Part shown: positions 8,846-16,744 of the stretch, piece after piece
Layout: every line of letters begins with the position of its first letter
Position numbering within the stretch: position 1 is the stretch's first letter
DNA from: Shewanella sp. c952
GTDB taxonomy: Bacteria; Pseudomonadota; Gammaproteobacteria; Enterobacterales; Shewanellaceae
DNA length: 33,615 bases
Direction: 5' to 3'
Assembly: GCF_019654975.1 (NCBI RefSeq)
Contig: NZ_BPEW01000045.1
Coordinates: 1 to 33,615, forward strand
Made by a program: the position numbers and the translations under genes
The notes under the pieces: generated by a model
The model's input: only the letters and a program-made list of their open reading frames with translations
Databases searched by the model: none
Told to the model about the DNA's origin: nothing

Positions 8846-9598
8846 CTACTTATTGCTTCGGCCGGACTTTTTAGGGCTAGATTTAGTTTTCCTTCTCCTC
8901 ATAACCCAAGCTGTTTTGGTTGCTCGCTGTTGGAGTGAAAACTCATAAACAATTTCTTCATATGTCAGGCCAGGCGATAGGACCGGAATACCTTTTTTTA
9001 TGAACTTTGCTCTAAGACCTTCCTCCCCCCCCTTAGGCAAGACTACTGCAACTACATCAACGGGCTCAAATTCCAAGCCTCCAACTATTCGCCACTCCCG
9101 CTCCCAGCTGAAGTCGTAGGCCTCATGCATGGCATTTAAGAATGGTAATAACCTACAAACTTTCCCTTTATCGAATCCATTCTTTTTAACTATTTCAAAC
9201 AGCTCATCTGCAGCATCCCGCACTTCTCTGTTGCCACCGTATGAGTTGATATTTATCACTGGTTGAGCACCGTTCTCTACTATGAACTCCCGGCGGAAAA
9301 CAAAACCATAAGGCTGCAGCTGCACTTTTCTGCCACGGATATGTTTGGTAAGTTGATGCAGTTGAGTTAAAGGCACTTCTGTAAAGCAGGCAACGTTGTA
9401 TCGAGCTTTGTACCTATCAGGAATCTCTTGTGAATGCAGGCAATGAGGGGCGTAAGCCTCAATGATCATATCGGCCAACATCGATTTAAAATTCTCTGGT
9501 GCAGTATATCCACCGTCAGAGGAGTCATTTCGAGTAAGGTGGATAACAAATTGCGAAAGGTCAGCTCTCCCCTGTATAGCCTTATCTTTTGACGCCAA
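8846..9598 (-). CDS. Unknown protein, possibly AbiGi/DUF2971-like
   Basis: I do not recognise this gene with certainty. The 250-residue soluble protein has the pattern seen in AbiGi/DUF2971-type proteins, a group that includes putative phage-resistance proteins: an early I-H-L-T-R, then C-F-T-E-V-P-L near residue 70, then G-F-V-F-R-R-E-F, and W-E-R-E-W-R-I-V-G-G late in the chain, followed by a V-V-A-V-V-L-P strand. The C-terminus is a basic tail rich in Lys, Arg and Ser. The start is TTG, supported by AGGGG about seven bases upstream and by the conserved motif starting near residue 17. It stands alone, opposite in direction to the first flagellar operon, in a non-flagellar junction, which suggests acquisition by transfer. 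The gene is probably real; its function is open. Confidence 0.7.
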   Translation of the reverse strand: MASKDKAIQGRADLSQFVIHLTRNDSSDGGYTAPENFKSMLADMIIEAYAPHCLHSQEIPDRYKARYNVACFTEVPLTQLHQLTKHIRGRKVQLQPYGFVFRREFIVENGAQPVININSYGGNREVRDAADELFEIVKKNGFDKGKVCRLLPFLNAMHEAYDFSWEREWRIVGGLEFEPVDVVAVVLPKGGEEGLRAKFIKKGIPVLSPGLTYEEIVYEFSLQQRATKTAWVMRRRKTKSSPKKSGRSNK

Positions 9599-10007
9599 AT
9601 ATAGCCCCTATCAATAAACAAATTCAGTTGTTACCAACCTACTCTAATGTCAATCTCATTGCATCCTCACCCCTACTATTCTTTTAAAAACAGAAAGTGA
9701 AAAAAGCCGGGAATAAAGGGCGGAGCTAATTATAGCTTCCAAGTAAATTAAGATACTTCTTCTAATTCAAGTTCGCATAACTAGAATCATTACTTTAAAT
9801 GATTTTTGTCCAATAACGAGTTGGGATCTAATATTAGCTACTCACTTGCTTTGAGCTATGCAAGCTTCTAAATCATGGATAATTTAGTAGAGCCTATAGG
9901 GATATATTTACGGCGGCTTGCAAAAGCTCTAGGCAGGTGAAATGCATATGATTGCGATACATTCTCTTGACCTACCTTTAAACTTTTGATGATGACTCGC
10001 TTTTATC
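9599..10007. other. Gene-free stretch between the unknown gene and flgN
   Basis: About 400 bases with stop codons in every frame at short intervals. Apart from the possible -35 box, I see no gene, RNA or repeat. It may be the remains of an older insertion or of the joint between the two halves of the flagellar cluster. Confidence 0.5.
9648..9653 (-). promoter_or_regulatory. Possible -35 box for the leftward unknown gene
   Basis: On the minus strand this hexamer reads TTGACA, the consensus sigma-70 -35 element, and lies about 50 bases before the TTG start. I see no good -10 box at 16-18 bases spacing, so this is only a weak candidate. Confidence 0.25.
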
Positions 10008-10032
10008 CAAAAAGTCAGCAGGTATGCTGACT
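10008..10032 (-). terminator. Terminator after flgAMN
   Basis: Read on the minus strand, an eight-base stem AGTCAGCA/TGCTGACT with a four-base loop is followed directly by TTTTT. It lies 10 bases after the flgN stop and would end the leftward flgA-flgM-flgN transcript. Confidence 0.75.
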
Positions 10033-10041
10033 CACGATAAA

Positions 10042-10500
10042 CTATCGTGTATCACCGTAGTCTACCGAAGGCTGCTCATCGCGTTGCAATAGCTGATTAA
10101 TCACCTCCTGCTGGCCTACCAATAGCTTGCCGTTGGATTCATTCATCTGCTTGCTCTCTTTGACCAATGAAATCAAATTATTCCACAACATCGACACTTG
10201 CTCTGACAAAGGTTCTGGTAATCGCTCAATCAAAGAGCGCATTCCACCGGCTGTCGCTTCAAAGCCTAAAGACTTGAGCATACTGCGGCGCTCACCAGCT
10301 TTTATCATTAGGTTATGGCACAAACGAGACTGGTGCTCATTGTGATGATGTAAGCCTTGATTATCTCGACTTTGCATCAGCTCTCGCTGACGTTTTAACA
10401 AACTTTTAAGTTGTTTATATCCATCAATATCTTGGCGGATCCCGCGTACGATACCTTGAATAGTTTCTCGCTTAGTACTCTTGCTGATTGGCTCAACCAT
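10042..10500 (-). CDS. flgN: Flagellar export chaperone FlgN
   Basis: FlgN is the cytoplasmic chaperone of the hook-filament junction proteins FlgK and FlgL. The start used is the ATG at 10500 (M-V-E-P), which overlaps the flgM stop by eight bases; an upstream GTG/ATG-type extension to 10557 would run deep into flgM without reason. The 152-residue product is mostly helical with a charged Q/R/E-rich centre (Q-L-K-S-L-L-K-R-Q-R-E-L-M) and a C-terminal helix near L-L-V-G-Q-Q-E-V-I-N-Q-L-L. FlgN proteins are poorly conserved, so the call depends on size, coiled-coil character and its place behind flgM. Confidence 0.82.
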   Translation of the reverse strand: MVEPISKSTKRETIQGIVRGIRQDIDGYKQLKSLLKRQRELMQSRDNQGLHHHNEHQSRLCHNLMIKAGERRSMLKSLGFEATAGGMRSLIERLPEPLSEQVSMLWNNLISLVKESKQMNESNGKLLVGQQEVINQLLQRDEQPSVDYGDTR

Positions 10501-10774
10501 GCTGCAATACCATTGCGTCTGCGACTTTATCAAGATTGAGATCAAAATTGCCGTCAATCAAACTTTGCCTCACTTCAGCGACCTTATTCATATCGACATC
10601 AGGTAGTTGCTCAAGCCGTGACTTAGCATGAGCAATAAGCTTGCAGTCATCGCTGACTACCGCTGCTGCCTTTGCAACATCAGAACTTGGCTTTAAAGGC
10701 TGGACAGTGCCTCTGTTGCTCTTGCTTGTGCCCATTTCAGTGCTCATTGCACTATTAATTTTGTTAATTTCCAT
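10493..10774 (-). CDS. flgM: Anti-sigma-28 factor FlgM
   Basis: FlgM holds the flagellar sigma-28 inactive until hook completion, when it is exported. The likely target here is LafS, encoded at 28335. The start at 10774 (M-E-I-N-K-I-N) has AAGG-CGAG purines upstream; a TTG five codons earlier (10789) is less likely. The C-terminal part carries the sigma-binding pattern V-A-E-V-R-Q-S-L-I-D-G-N-F-D-L-N-L-D-K-V-A, while the N-terminus is Ser/Thr/Lys-rich and probably disordered, as usual. Length is 93 residues. It lies between flgA and flgN on the minus strand. Confidence 0.92.
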   Translation of the reverse strand: MEINKINSAMSTEMGTSKSNRGTVQPLKPSSDVAKAAAVVSDDCKLIAHAKSRLEQLPDVDMNKVAEVRQSLIDGNFDLNLDKVADAMVLQHG

Positions 10775-10910
10775 TTGGCTCGCCTTCAAATACGCCCACT
10801 ATAGGAAGTAAAGCGACTGAGCAAATGCAATTCTGAAGGGAAAACTGGAGTTTTTTTTAACCAAAGCGCAGATATCTTGCGCTAAGGGAAAATGCGAGCA
10901 TAAATAGCCT

Positions 10911-11657
10911 TCAAAACAGGGTAGCGACCCGCCCTTTAGCGATAGGATAAGCGGAGATGACTTTGCCAGAACTCAAGTTACGCACTCGAATGGCTTCCCC
11001 CTCACCGCCCGCTTCTAGTGCCTCACCAGGCATATTGGCGTAGAAACCATTACTGCGCGCCTCGATAATAACCTTATCACCAATATTGACCCATTGAGGC
11101 TTGCCAAGTTGCTGGGCTTTTATAACACGATGACGGCGCAATTTACGCACCACTTGCTGACCCACAATCTGGTCAATATCGGTAACCAAATCTCGATCTG
11201 AAACCGACAGTTTGACCAGCTGCCACTCAATATCGGAGGCCAAAATATGTTCGCCACGCTTAATCGCTCGCTTGGCAACAGGTAAGCGGGCGCTTACGTT
11301 AACCCCTGCCCTAACATAGAGACTCCACCGAGGTTGTTGACAACTCACCTTGCGCTGCACATTGCCAAGCGGCACCGCACTCCCGCCTTCTATCACTAAT
11401 GTTGTCTTACAGGATTTAAGCTTACTAGCGCCCGATGCCAACTTAACTTTAACCTTGCTATTAACCTGCAACAGGCCTGCCTGTAGTTGCCATTCTTCTA
11501 GCTCATTAGTGAGGCGTTGGCTGAGTTGCTGCTCGATCTGTATCGGCGCAGTTATCGCCTCTTGCGCTATAACATGCTGCGGAAGTAAACAGGAAAAGAT
11601 GAGGAGGAAACAGGAAATGTAGGTTCCGTTCACTAACAATGAAAACAAGTAAGGCAT
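10911..11657 (-). CDS. flgA: P-ring assembly chaperone FlgA
   Basis: FlgA is the periplasmic chaperone that helps FlgI polymerise into the P ring around the rod. The ATG at 11657 has AGGA seven bases upstream and gives a signal peptide of about 31 residues (cleavage after V-I-A-Q or close by). The C-terminal half is an SAF-type domain followed by the FlgA core: R-L-P-V-A-K-R-A-I-K-R-G-E, then I-V-G-Q-Q-V-V-R, then Q-W-V-N-I-G-D-K-V, then I-R-V-R-N-L-S-S-G-K-V-I. The length, 248 residues, is normal. It is transcribed away from flgB, with 84 bases between them, and flgM follows 136 bases downstream. Confidence 0.95.
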   Translation of the reverse strand: MPYLFSLLVNGTYISCFLLIFSCLLPQHVIAQEAITAPIQIEQQLSQRLTNELEEWQLQAGLLQVNSKVKVKLASGASKLKSCKTTLVIEGGSAVPLGNVQRKVSCQQPRWSLYVRAGVNVSARLPVAKRAIKRGEHILASDIEWQLVKLSVSDRDLVTDIDQIVGQQVVRKLRRHRVIKAQQLGKPQWVNIGDKVIIEARSNGFYANMPGEALEAGGEGEAIRVRNLSSGKVISAYPIAKGRVATLF

Positions 11658-11680
11658 TGATAATCCTAAGCTAATACTGT

Positions 11681-11695
11681 TGGCACACTATTTGG
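11681..11695 (+). promoter_or_regulatory. Likely sigma-54 promoter of the flgB operon
   Basis: The element TGGCAC, five bases, TTGG matches the sigma-54 consensus TGGCAC-N5-TTGC in all but one position (G for C at -12) with exact spacing. It lies 46 bases before the flgB start, placing transcription start near 11707. LafK would be the activator. Confidence 0.7.
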
Positions 11696-11741
11696 ATAGA
11701 TAGGGAATAACTGAATTGTATTAACCATACTAGGAGTCGCA

Positions 11742-12092
11742 ATGGCTATCAACCTCGAAGCCGCATTAGGCATTCATCCGCAAACATTAGATTTCAGGGT
11801 CGAGCGTAGCAAAATGCTAGCGGGCAACTTAGCCAATGCCGAAACTCCTGGTTATAAAGCACGAGACCTCGACTTTAAAGCAATGATGAGCCAGCTCAAC
11901 GCTGGAATGCCTGCCAGTCGAGAATATCAAGAAAGCTACCGTATCCCATACCAAACCTCAGCGGATCAAAACACGGTAGAACTGGGTAAAGAACAAGCAC
12001 GGTATTCACAAAATGCCATGGATTATCAAACTAGCCTGACATTTCTCAATATGAAAATTTCAGGTCTACGCTCCGCTATCGAAGGTCAATAG
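11742..12092 (+). CDS. flgB: Flagellar rod protein FlgB
   Basis: FlgB is a proximal rod subunit. The N-terminal rod-domain motif is present (M-L-A-G-N-L-A-N-A-E-T-P-G-Y-K-A). The C-terminal helix ends with S-L-T-F-L-N-M-K-I-S-G-L-R-S-A-I-E, as is typical. At 116 residues it is slightly short but complete. TAGGAG lies about six bases upstream of the start. It opens the rightward hook-basal body operon. Confidence 0.96.
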   Translation: MAINLEAALGIHPQTLDFRVERSKMLAGNLANAETPGYKARDLDFKAMMSQLNAGMPASREYQESYRIPYQTSADQNTVELGKEQARYSQNAMDYQTSLTFLNMKISGLRSAIEGQ

Positions 12093-12100
12093 GCAACATT

Positions 12101-12520
12101 ATGTCATTTTCAGAGATTTATCAGATTGCCGGAGCCGGCATGAATGCACAAACCATTAGGCTCAACACCGTTGCCAGTAACTTGGCAAATGCTGGTGCGG
12201 CTGCAGAAAGCCCAGACCAAGCGTTTCGTGCACTTAAACCTGTGTTCTCAACTATCTACAAGCAAACACAAGAGGGGCAAGTGGCTGGGGCTCACGTTGA
12301 AGTATCCGCAGTGGTCGAAACCGATGCACCATTGGATTTACGTTATGAACCCGATCATCCCTATGCTGATGAGCAAGGTTACGTTGCCTATTCAAACGTT
12401 AATACCGTTGAAGAGATGGCTGACATGATGGCTGCTAGCCGTTCATTTGAAACCAGTGTCGAAGTGATGAACCGCGCTCGCTCTATGCAGCAAGGTTTAC
12501 TGCAGCTAGGAGCCAAATAA
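12101..12520 (+). CDS. flgC: Flagellar rod protein FlgC
   Basis: FlgC is a proximal rod subunit. The N-terminus carries I-Y-Q-I-A-G-A-G-M-N-A-Q and T-V-A-S-N-L-A-N-A. The C-terminus carries Y-S-N-V-N-T-V-E-E-M-A-D-M-M and A-S-R-S-F-E-T-S-V-E-V-M-N, both family signatures. The 139-residue length is usual. It starts eight bases after flgB and its stop shares a base with the flgD start (TAATG). Confidence 0.97.
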   Translation: MSFSEIYQIAGAGMNAQTIRLNTVASNLANAGAAAESPDQAFRALKPVFSTIYKQTQEGQVAGAHVEVSAVVETDAPLDLRYEPDHPYADEQGYVAYSNVNTVEEMADMMAASRSFETSVEVMNRARSMQQGLLQLGAK

Positions 12521-13185
12521 TGAATGTTACTTCAGCCAGTAATGGTAGTGATGTCGCTAACTCAGCAGATGTTATGAACTCTCCCGGCAATGATGCGGCG
12601 GCGATTAAAAATGAGTTCATGACCTTGATGATTGCGCAAATTAAAAACCAAGACCCAACCAATCCAATTGATGGCACTGAGTACGTGACACAACTCGCTC
12701 AATTCTCTCAAGTAGAGAGTTTAGAGCAGATGCGCGCAAATCAGTCTTCACAAATGGTGATGATGGAAAACCTTGGCATAGTGCAGTCAGCCAATCTTGT
12801 AGGCAAAAATGCCATGGTGCCAGCTTCTGAGTTCAGCATCGATGACACCCCGTTAGACGGCAAAGTGTACCTCGGCAGTGCGGTTGAAAACCTCAGCATT
12901 GACCTGGTCGATGAATTTGGCGATGTGGTGCACACCATTGAGCTGGGTTCACAAGAAGCTGGTGATACTGCATTCACTATTGACCCTGCAGCCCATGGCC
13001 TTGCACCCGGTGATTACAGCGTCGTCGCCAATACCACTAACGGTGAAGATACCGCTACCGCAGACACCTTCATTAAAGCCGAAATCGAAAAAATACATTT
13101 TGTCAGCGCCTCTGGAATGATGATGGCAGAGCTTGGCAATGGTCTAGGCACGCTGTCAGTGCTTGAAATCTCCGAAGTCTCATAA
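12520..13185 (+). CDS. flgD: Hook cap / hook scaffold protein FlgD
   Basis: FlgD forms the temporary cap on which hook subunits polymerise. The N-terminal conserved part has F-M-T-L-M-I-A-Q-I-K-N-Q-D-P-T-N-P and Y-V-T-Q-L-A-Q-F-S-Q-V-E; the C-terminal two-thirds is beta-rich (Tudor- and fibronectin-like in known members), with a closing segment of G-T-L-S-V-L-E-I-S-E-V. The 221 residues match the family. The start shares one base with the flgC stop. Confidence 0.96.
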   Translation: MNVTSASNGSDVANSADVMNSPGNDAAAIKNEFMTLMIAQIKNQDPTNPIDGTEYVTQLAQFSQVESLEQMRANQSSQMVMMENLGIVQSANLVGKNAMVPASEFSIDDTPLDGKVYLGSAVENLSIDLVDEFGDVVHTIELGSQEAGDTAFTIDPAAHGLAPGDYSVVANTTNGEDTATADTFIKAEIEKIHFVSASGMMMAELGNGLGTLSVLEISEVS

Positions 13186-13207
13186 CTTGTTAGCAAAGGA
13201 TTAATCG

Positions 13208-14416
13208 ATGTCTTTCAATATTGCGTTAAGTGGCCTACAAGCGACCACACAAGATCTAAATACTATCAGTAATAACATTGCTAACTCTTCAACTGTCGGC
13301 TTTCGCAGCGGGCGCAGTGAGTTTTCAGCTATCTATAATGGCGGACAAGCTGGCGGTGTCAATGTGATGTCCACCAGCCAAAACTTCTCTATGGGTGGCA
13401 GCTTAACTTATACCGGTCGTCAGCTTGATATGGGGATCCAAGGAGACGGCTTCTTTGTGCTTAGCAGCCAAGATGGTAATACCATGTATGCTCGTGCGGG
13501 GATGTTCAACCAAGATGCCAATGGTTTTGTGACCGACCCGGCGGGCAATCGTCTACAAGGCTATTCAGTCGGTTCAACAGGCAACTTGCAAACAGGTAAT
13601 GTTACCGACTTACAAGTTGAAGCTGGTGCCCTTCCCGCTAAGGCAACGTCTACTATCGGGCTTATCTCAAATTTAGACGCGCGCGTTGATAGCATCGATA
13701 CTGTCGCTAATCCATTCGATCCAGACAATGCCGCCACTTACCACTCATCAAGCACCGTTGCTGCCTATGACTCACTCGGTAATGAGCATGCGCTGACTCA
13801 GTACTATGTCAAAACAGCCGATAATACTTGGTCTGTTCACTACATGATGGACGACGTTGATGTGACTCCTGCTGGCGGACATCAGCTGACTTTTGACTCT
13901 GACGGTATGTTAACCGGTGGCGATTCACTGAATCTCAACATCGCCGACCCTGCCATTATTGGTGGTGCATCCACATTGAATTTAGCACTGGGTTACGACA
14001 AGAGCACTCAATATGCCTCTGACTACAATAACTCAAGCTTGAGCCAGAACGGTTATACCTCTGGTGAACTCAACGGTATTCGTTTAGATGAAAGCGGTAT
14101 GCTTTTTGGCACTTACACCAATGGTCAAGAGCAGCTGCAAGGCCAAGTAGTATTAGCCGACTTTAACAACCCCAACGGGCTTATTCCTGTGAGCAATAAT
14201 GCATGGACTGCGACCAATGCTGCAGGCCAGCCAATCGTTGGCACACCAACTACCGGCACATTGGGTTCAGTCGCTTCAGGTTACCTTGAAGGGTCAAATG
14301 TCGATACTACCGCAGAGATGGTGAGCTTGATGACTGCCCAGCGCAACTATCAGTCAAACGCCAAAGTGCTCGATGCAAACTCAACCATGCAACAAGCCTT
14401 GCTCAACGCAATCTAG
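13208..14416 (+). CDS. flgE: Flagellar hook protein FlgE
   Basis: FlgE is the hook subunit that forms the flexible joint outside the outer membrane. The N-terminal rod/hook motif is S-G-L-Q-A-T-T-Q-D-L and I-S-N-N-I-A-N-S-S-T-V-G-F-R. The C-terminal hook helix includes G-Y-L-E-G-S-N-V-D-T-T-A-E-M-V and Q-R-N-Y-Q-S-N-A-K-V-L. AAAGGA lies about seven bases before the start. The length, 402 residues, is typical of a hook without extra domains. It sits 22 bases after flgD. Confidence 0.97.
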   Translation: MSFNIALSGLQATTQDLNTISNNIANSSTVGFRSGRSEFSAIYNGGQAGGVNVMSTSQNFSMGGSLTYTGRQLDMGIQGDGFFVLSSQDGNTMYARAGMFNQDANGFVTDPAGNRLQGYSVGSTGNLQTGNVTDLQVEAGALPAKATSTIGLISNLDARVDSIDTVANPFDPDNAATYHSSSTVAAYDSLGNEHALTQYYVKTADNTWSVHYMMDDVDVTPAGGHQLTFDSDGMLTGGDSLNLNIADPAIIGGASTLNLALGYDKSTQYASDYNNSSLSQNGYTSGELNGIRLDESGMLFGTYTNGQEQLQGQVVLADFNNPNGLIPVSNNAWTATNAAGQPIVGTPTTGTLGSVASGYLEGSNVDTTAEMVSLMTAQRNYQSNAKVLDANSTMQQALLNAI

Positions 14417-14425
14417 GGATCATTC

Positions 14426-15160
14426 ATGGACAGAATGCTATATACCGCAGCAACTGGCGCCGCCCGAGTGATGGAAGCACAAGCCATTCGCGCTAACAAT
14501 TTAGCCAATGCTGACACCACTGGCTTTAAAGCGGATCTTGAACGTGTCAATGCCATGACCGTGGCAGCCACAGGCAACAGCCTGCAAACTCGCGTACTGG
14601 CTCAAACTCAAAGCAGTGGCTTTAGCCAGCAAAGCGGTGCACTCAATCCTACTGGCAGAACCTTAGATCTGGCGATTAATGACGCTGGCTTGTTTTCAGT
14701 CATGACCGATGATGGCGAAGGCTACACCCGCTCAGGTGCGATCGTGCCCGATGCTAATGGTCAATTAACCTTAGATGGCCGCCCTGTTGCAGGTGTCGAT
14801 GGTCCTATCGTATTGCCAGAGTACCGCGAACTCTTCGTGGGTGACGATGGCAGGCTAAGTATCGTTGCCGATGAAAACGGCATCATCGAAGAGGTGGGCC
14901 AGTTAAAGCTGGTCAACCCTGACATGGACATCATGACTAAAGGTCTCGACGGCCTGCTATACACCCAAGATCGCCAACCATTGCCCGCCAACGATGAAGT
15001 GACCGTGAGTAGCGGATTTCTTGAAGCAAGCAACGTGCAAGCTGTAGGCGAACTCATCGCTGCGATGGATCTAAGTCGACAATTCGAAATCCAAGTCAAA
15101 CTAATGAAAAGCGCCGAAAAACTTGCAGAAGCAGGCAATAGGCTACTTAGAGATGCCTAG
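14426..15160 (+). CDS. flgF: Proximal rod protein FlgF
   Basis: FlgF is a proximal rod subunit. The N-terminal motif is A-I-R-A-N-N-L-A-N-A-D-T-T-G-F-K-A-D, and the C-terminal helix carries G-F-L-E-A-S-N-V-Q-A-V-G-E-L and L-S-R-Q-F-E-I-Q-V-K-L. The 244-residue length is the family norm. The start is nine bases after flgE with a GGATC purine motif upstream. FlgF rather than FlgG is supported by the order E-F-G and by the shorter length. Confidence 0.95.
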   Translation: MDRMLYTAATGAARVMEAQAIRANNLANADTTGFKADLERVNAMTVAATGNSLQTRVLAQTQSSGFSQQSGALNPTGRTLDLAINDAGLFSVMTDDGEGYTRSGAIVPDANGQLTLDGRPVAGVDGPIVLPEYRELFVGDDGRLSIVADENGIIEEVGQLKLVNPDMDIMTKGLDGLLYTQDRQPLPANDEVTVSSGFLEASNVQAVGELIAAMDLSRQFEIQVKLMKSAEKLAEAGNRLLRDA

Positions 15161-15183
15161 CGCAAATATAAAGGATTAAACAG

Positions 15184-15969
15184 ATGCAATCAGCACTATG
15201 GGTCAGCAAGACAGGTTTGACCGCCCAAGATACCAAAATGACCACCATAGCCAACAACTTGGCTAACGTTAACACCACAGGTTTTAAGCGCGACCGTGTC
15301 GCATTTAACGATCTGTTTTATCAGGTACAGCGCCAACCAGGTGGCCAAGTTGATGAGCAAAATGAACTACCTTCAGGCCTGCAGTTAGGTACTGGTACAC
15401 GAGTTGTCGGTACCCAAAAGGTATTTACCTCTGGCGACATGCTGACCACTAATCAACAGTTAGATCTTGCGATTGAGGGTCAAGGCTTTTTCCAAATTGA
15501 AGAGTCAAATGGCGACATCAGTTTCTCGCGCGATGGGCAGTTTTACCGTAATAGCGACGGGCTAATGGTGACCTCCCAAGGCTTACCGCTAGTACCAAAT
15601 ATTGAGATCCCAGAAGAAGCGCTCACTATCACCATCGCAACCGACGGCATCGTTTCTGCGCAGATGGCTGGCCAAGCGGATTCACAAGAACTAGGGCAAA
15701 TAACCTTAGTTAACTTTACTAACCCAGCAGGGTTAGAAGCTCGCGGTAACAACTTATACCGTGAAACAGGAGCTTCAGGTGCAGCCATTGAAGGCGTTGC
15801 AGGCGACCAAGCACTCGGTCAAATTCGTCAAGGTGCCTTAGAGGGCGCCAACGTCAACGTAGTGGAAGAGATGGTGGAGATGATTTCAACGCAACGAGCC
15901 TACGAGATGAACGCCAAGGTGGTTTCAGCATCTGATGACATGCTCAAATTCCTAAACCAAGCCTTGTAA
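15184..15969 (+). CDS. flgG: Distal rod protein FlgG
   Basis: FlgG makes the distal rod that passes through the P and L rings. The N-terminus has A-L-W-V-S-K-T-G-L-T-A-Q and the T-T-I-A-N-N-L-A-N-V-N-T-T-G-F-K motif. The C-terminus carries Q-G-A-L-E-G-A-N-V-N-V-V-E-E-M and Q-R-A-Y-E-M-N-A-K-V, as in the family. AAAGGA lies seven bases upstream. The length of 261 residues is the usual value. Confidence 0.97.
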   Translation: MQSALWVSKTGLTAQDTKMTTIANNLANVNTTGFKRDRVAFNDLFYQVQRQPGGQVDEQNELPSGLQLGTGTRVVGTQKVFTSGDMLTTNQQLDLAIEGQGFFQIEESNGDISFSRDGQFYRNSDGLMVTSQGLPLVPNIEIPEEALTITIATDGIVSAQMAGQADSQELGQITLVNFTNPAGLEARGNNLYRETGASGAAIEGVAGDQALGQIRQGALEGANVNVVEEMVEMISTQRAYEMNAKVVSASDDMLKFLNQAL

Positions 15970-16033
15970 TACTTGCTTAGGCAGATGGCTCAGATAGCGC
16001 TTAGCTCAACTAATTGACTCGAAAAGGATCACC

Positions 16034-16708
16034 ATGCAACAACTACGGATAGGGTTTGGAATCGCAATGCTTGTGCTACTTTCAGGCTGTGTCGCGCACT
16101 TTCCTGAGCCAGATACCCAGCCTGGGAAACCTGAGTGGGCACCACCAGAAATTGACTACAGCCTACCCGATGCTAAGGATGGCAGCGTTTATCGCCCGGG
16201 TTTTATGTTAACCCTGTTTAAAGATAAACGTGCTTTCCGTGAAGGCGATATCTTAACTGTTGCCTTGGATGAAAAAACCTATTCAAGCAAGCGCGCTGAT
16301 ACTAAAACCAATAAAGCCAGCGGTCTATCTATTGACGGCCAAGGTACCACAGGCAGTAATAATGTTAGTGGTAGTGGCGAAGCCAACATGGGACGCACCT
16401 TTAACGGTACAGGTTCGAGTACTCAGCAAAACCAGCTATCAGGCTCTATCACTGTTACCGTTGCTAAAGTTCTGCCCAATGGCGCACTACTAATCCGTGG
16501 TGAAAAGTGGCTGCGACTCAATCAAGGCGATGAGTACTTACGCCTACTCGGTTTGATCCGTACCGATGATATTGGCAATGACAATACAATTTCATCGCAA
16601 CGTATTGCCGACGCTCGAATCATCTACGGCGGCCAAGGTGCGATCTCTGATAGCAATCGCATGGGTTGGGCGTCACGCTATTTCAATAGCCCTTGGTTCC
16701 CATTATGA
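16034..16708 (+). CDS. flgH: Flagellar L-ring lipoprotein FlgH
   Basis: FlgH forms the L ring in the outer membrane. The N-terminus is a lipoprotein signal with the lipobox L-S-G-C, cysteine at residue 19. The mature protein has the expected F-R-E-G-D-I-L-T-V-A-L-D-E, then G-S-I-T-V-T-V-A-K-V-L-P-N-G-A-L, and a conserved G-E-K-W-L-R-L-N-Q-G-D-E-Y-L-R-L region, ending with S-R-Y-F-N-S-P-W-F-P-L. The 224-residue length is normal. It lies 64 bases after flgG, with AAAAGGA seven bases upstream. A shorter signal-less relative follows immediately. Confidence 0.97.
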   Translation: MQQLRIGFGIAMLVLLSGCVAHFPEPDTQPGKPEWAPPEIDYSLPDAKDGSVYRPGFMLTLFKDKRAFREGDILTVALDEKTYSSKRADTKTNKASGLSIDGQGTTGSNNVSGSGEANMGRTFNGTGSSTQQNQLSGSITVTVAKVLPNGALLIRGEKWLRLNQGDEYLRLLGLIRTDDIGNDNTISSQRIADARIIYGGQGAISDSNRMGWASRYFNSPWFPL

Positions 16709-16744
16709 AGCATGATCTTAATCGCCAAAACCAGGGGATATAAC

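Noticed and set aside
10866..10884. Palindrome AGCGCA/TGCGCT between flgA and flgM as a terminator
   Set aside because: No adequate T tract follows on the minus strand, and flgA and flgM are expected to be co-transcribed.
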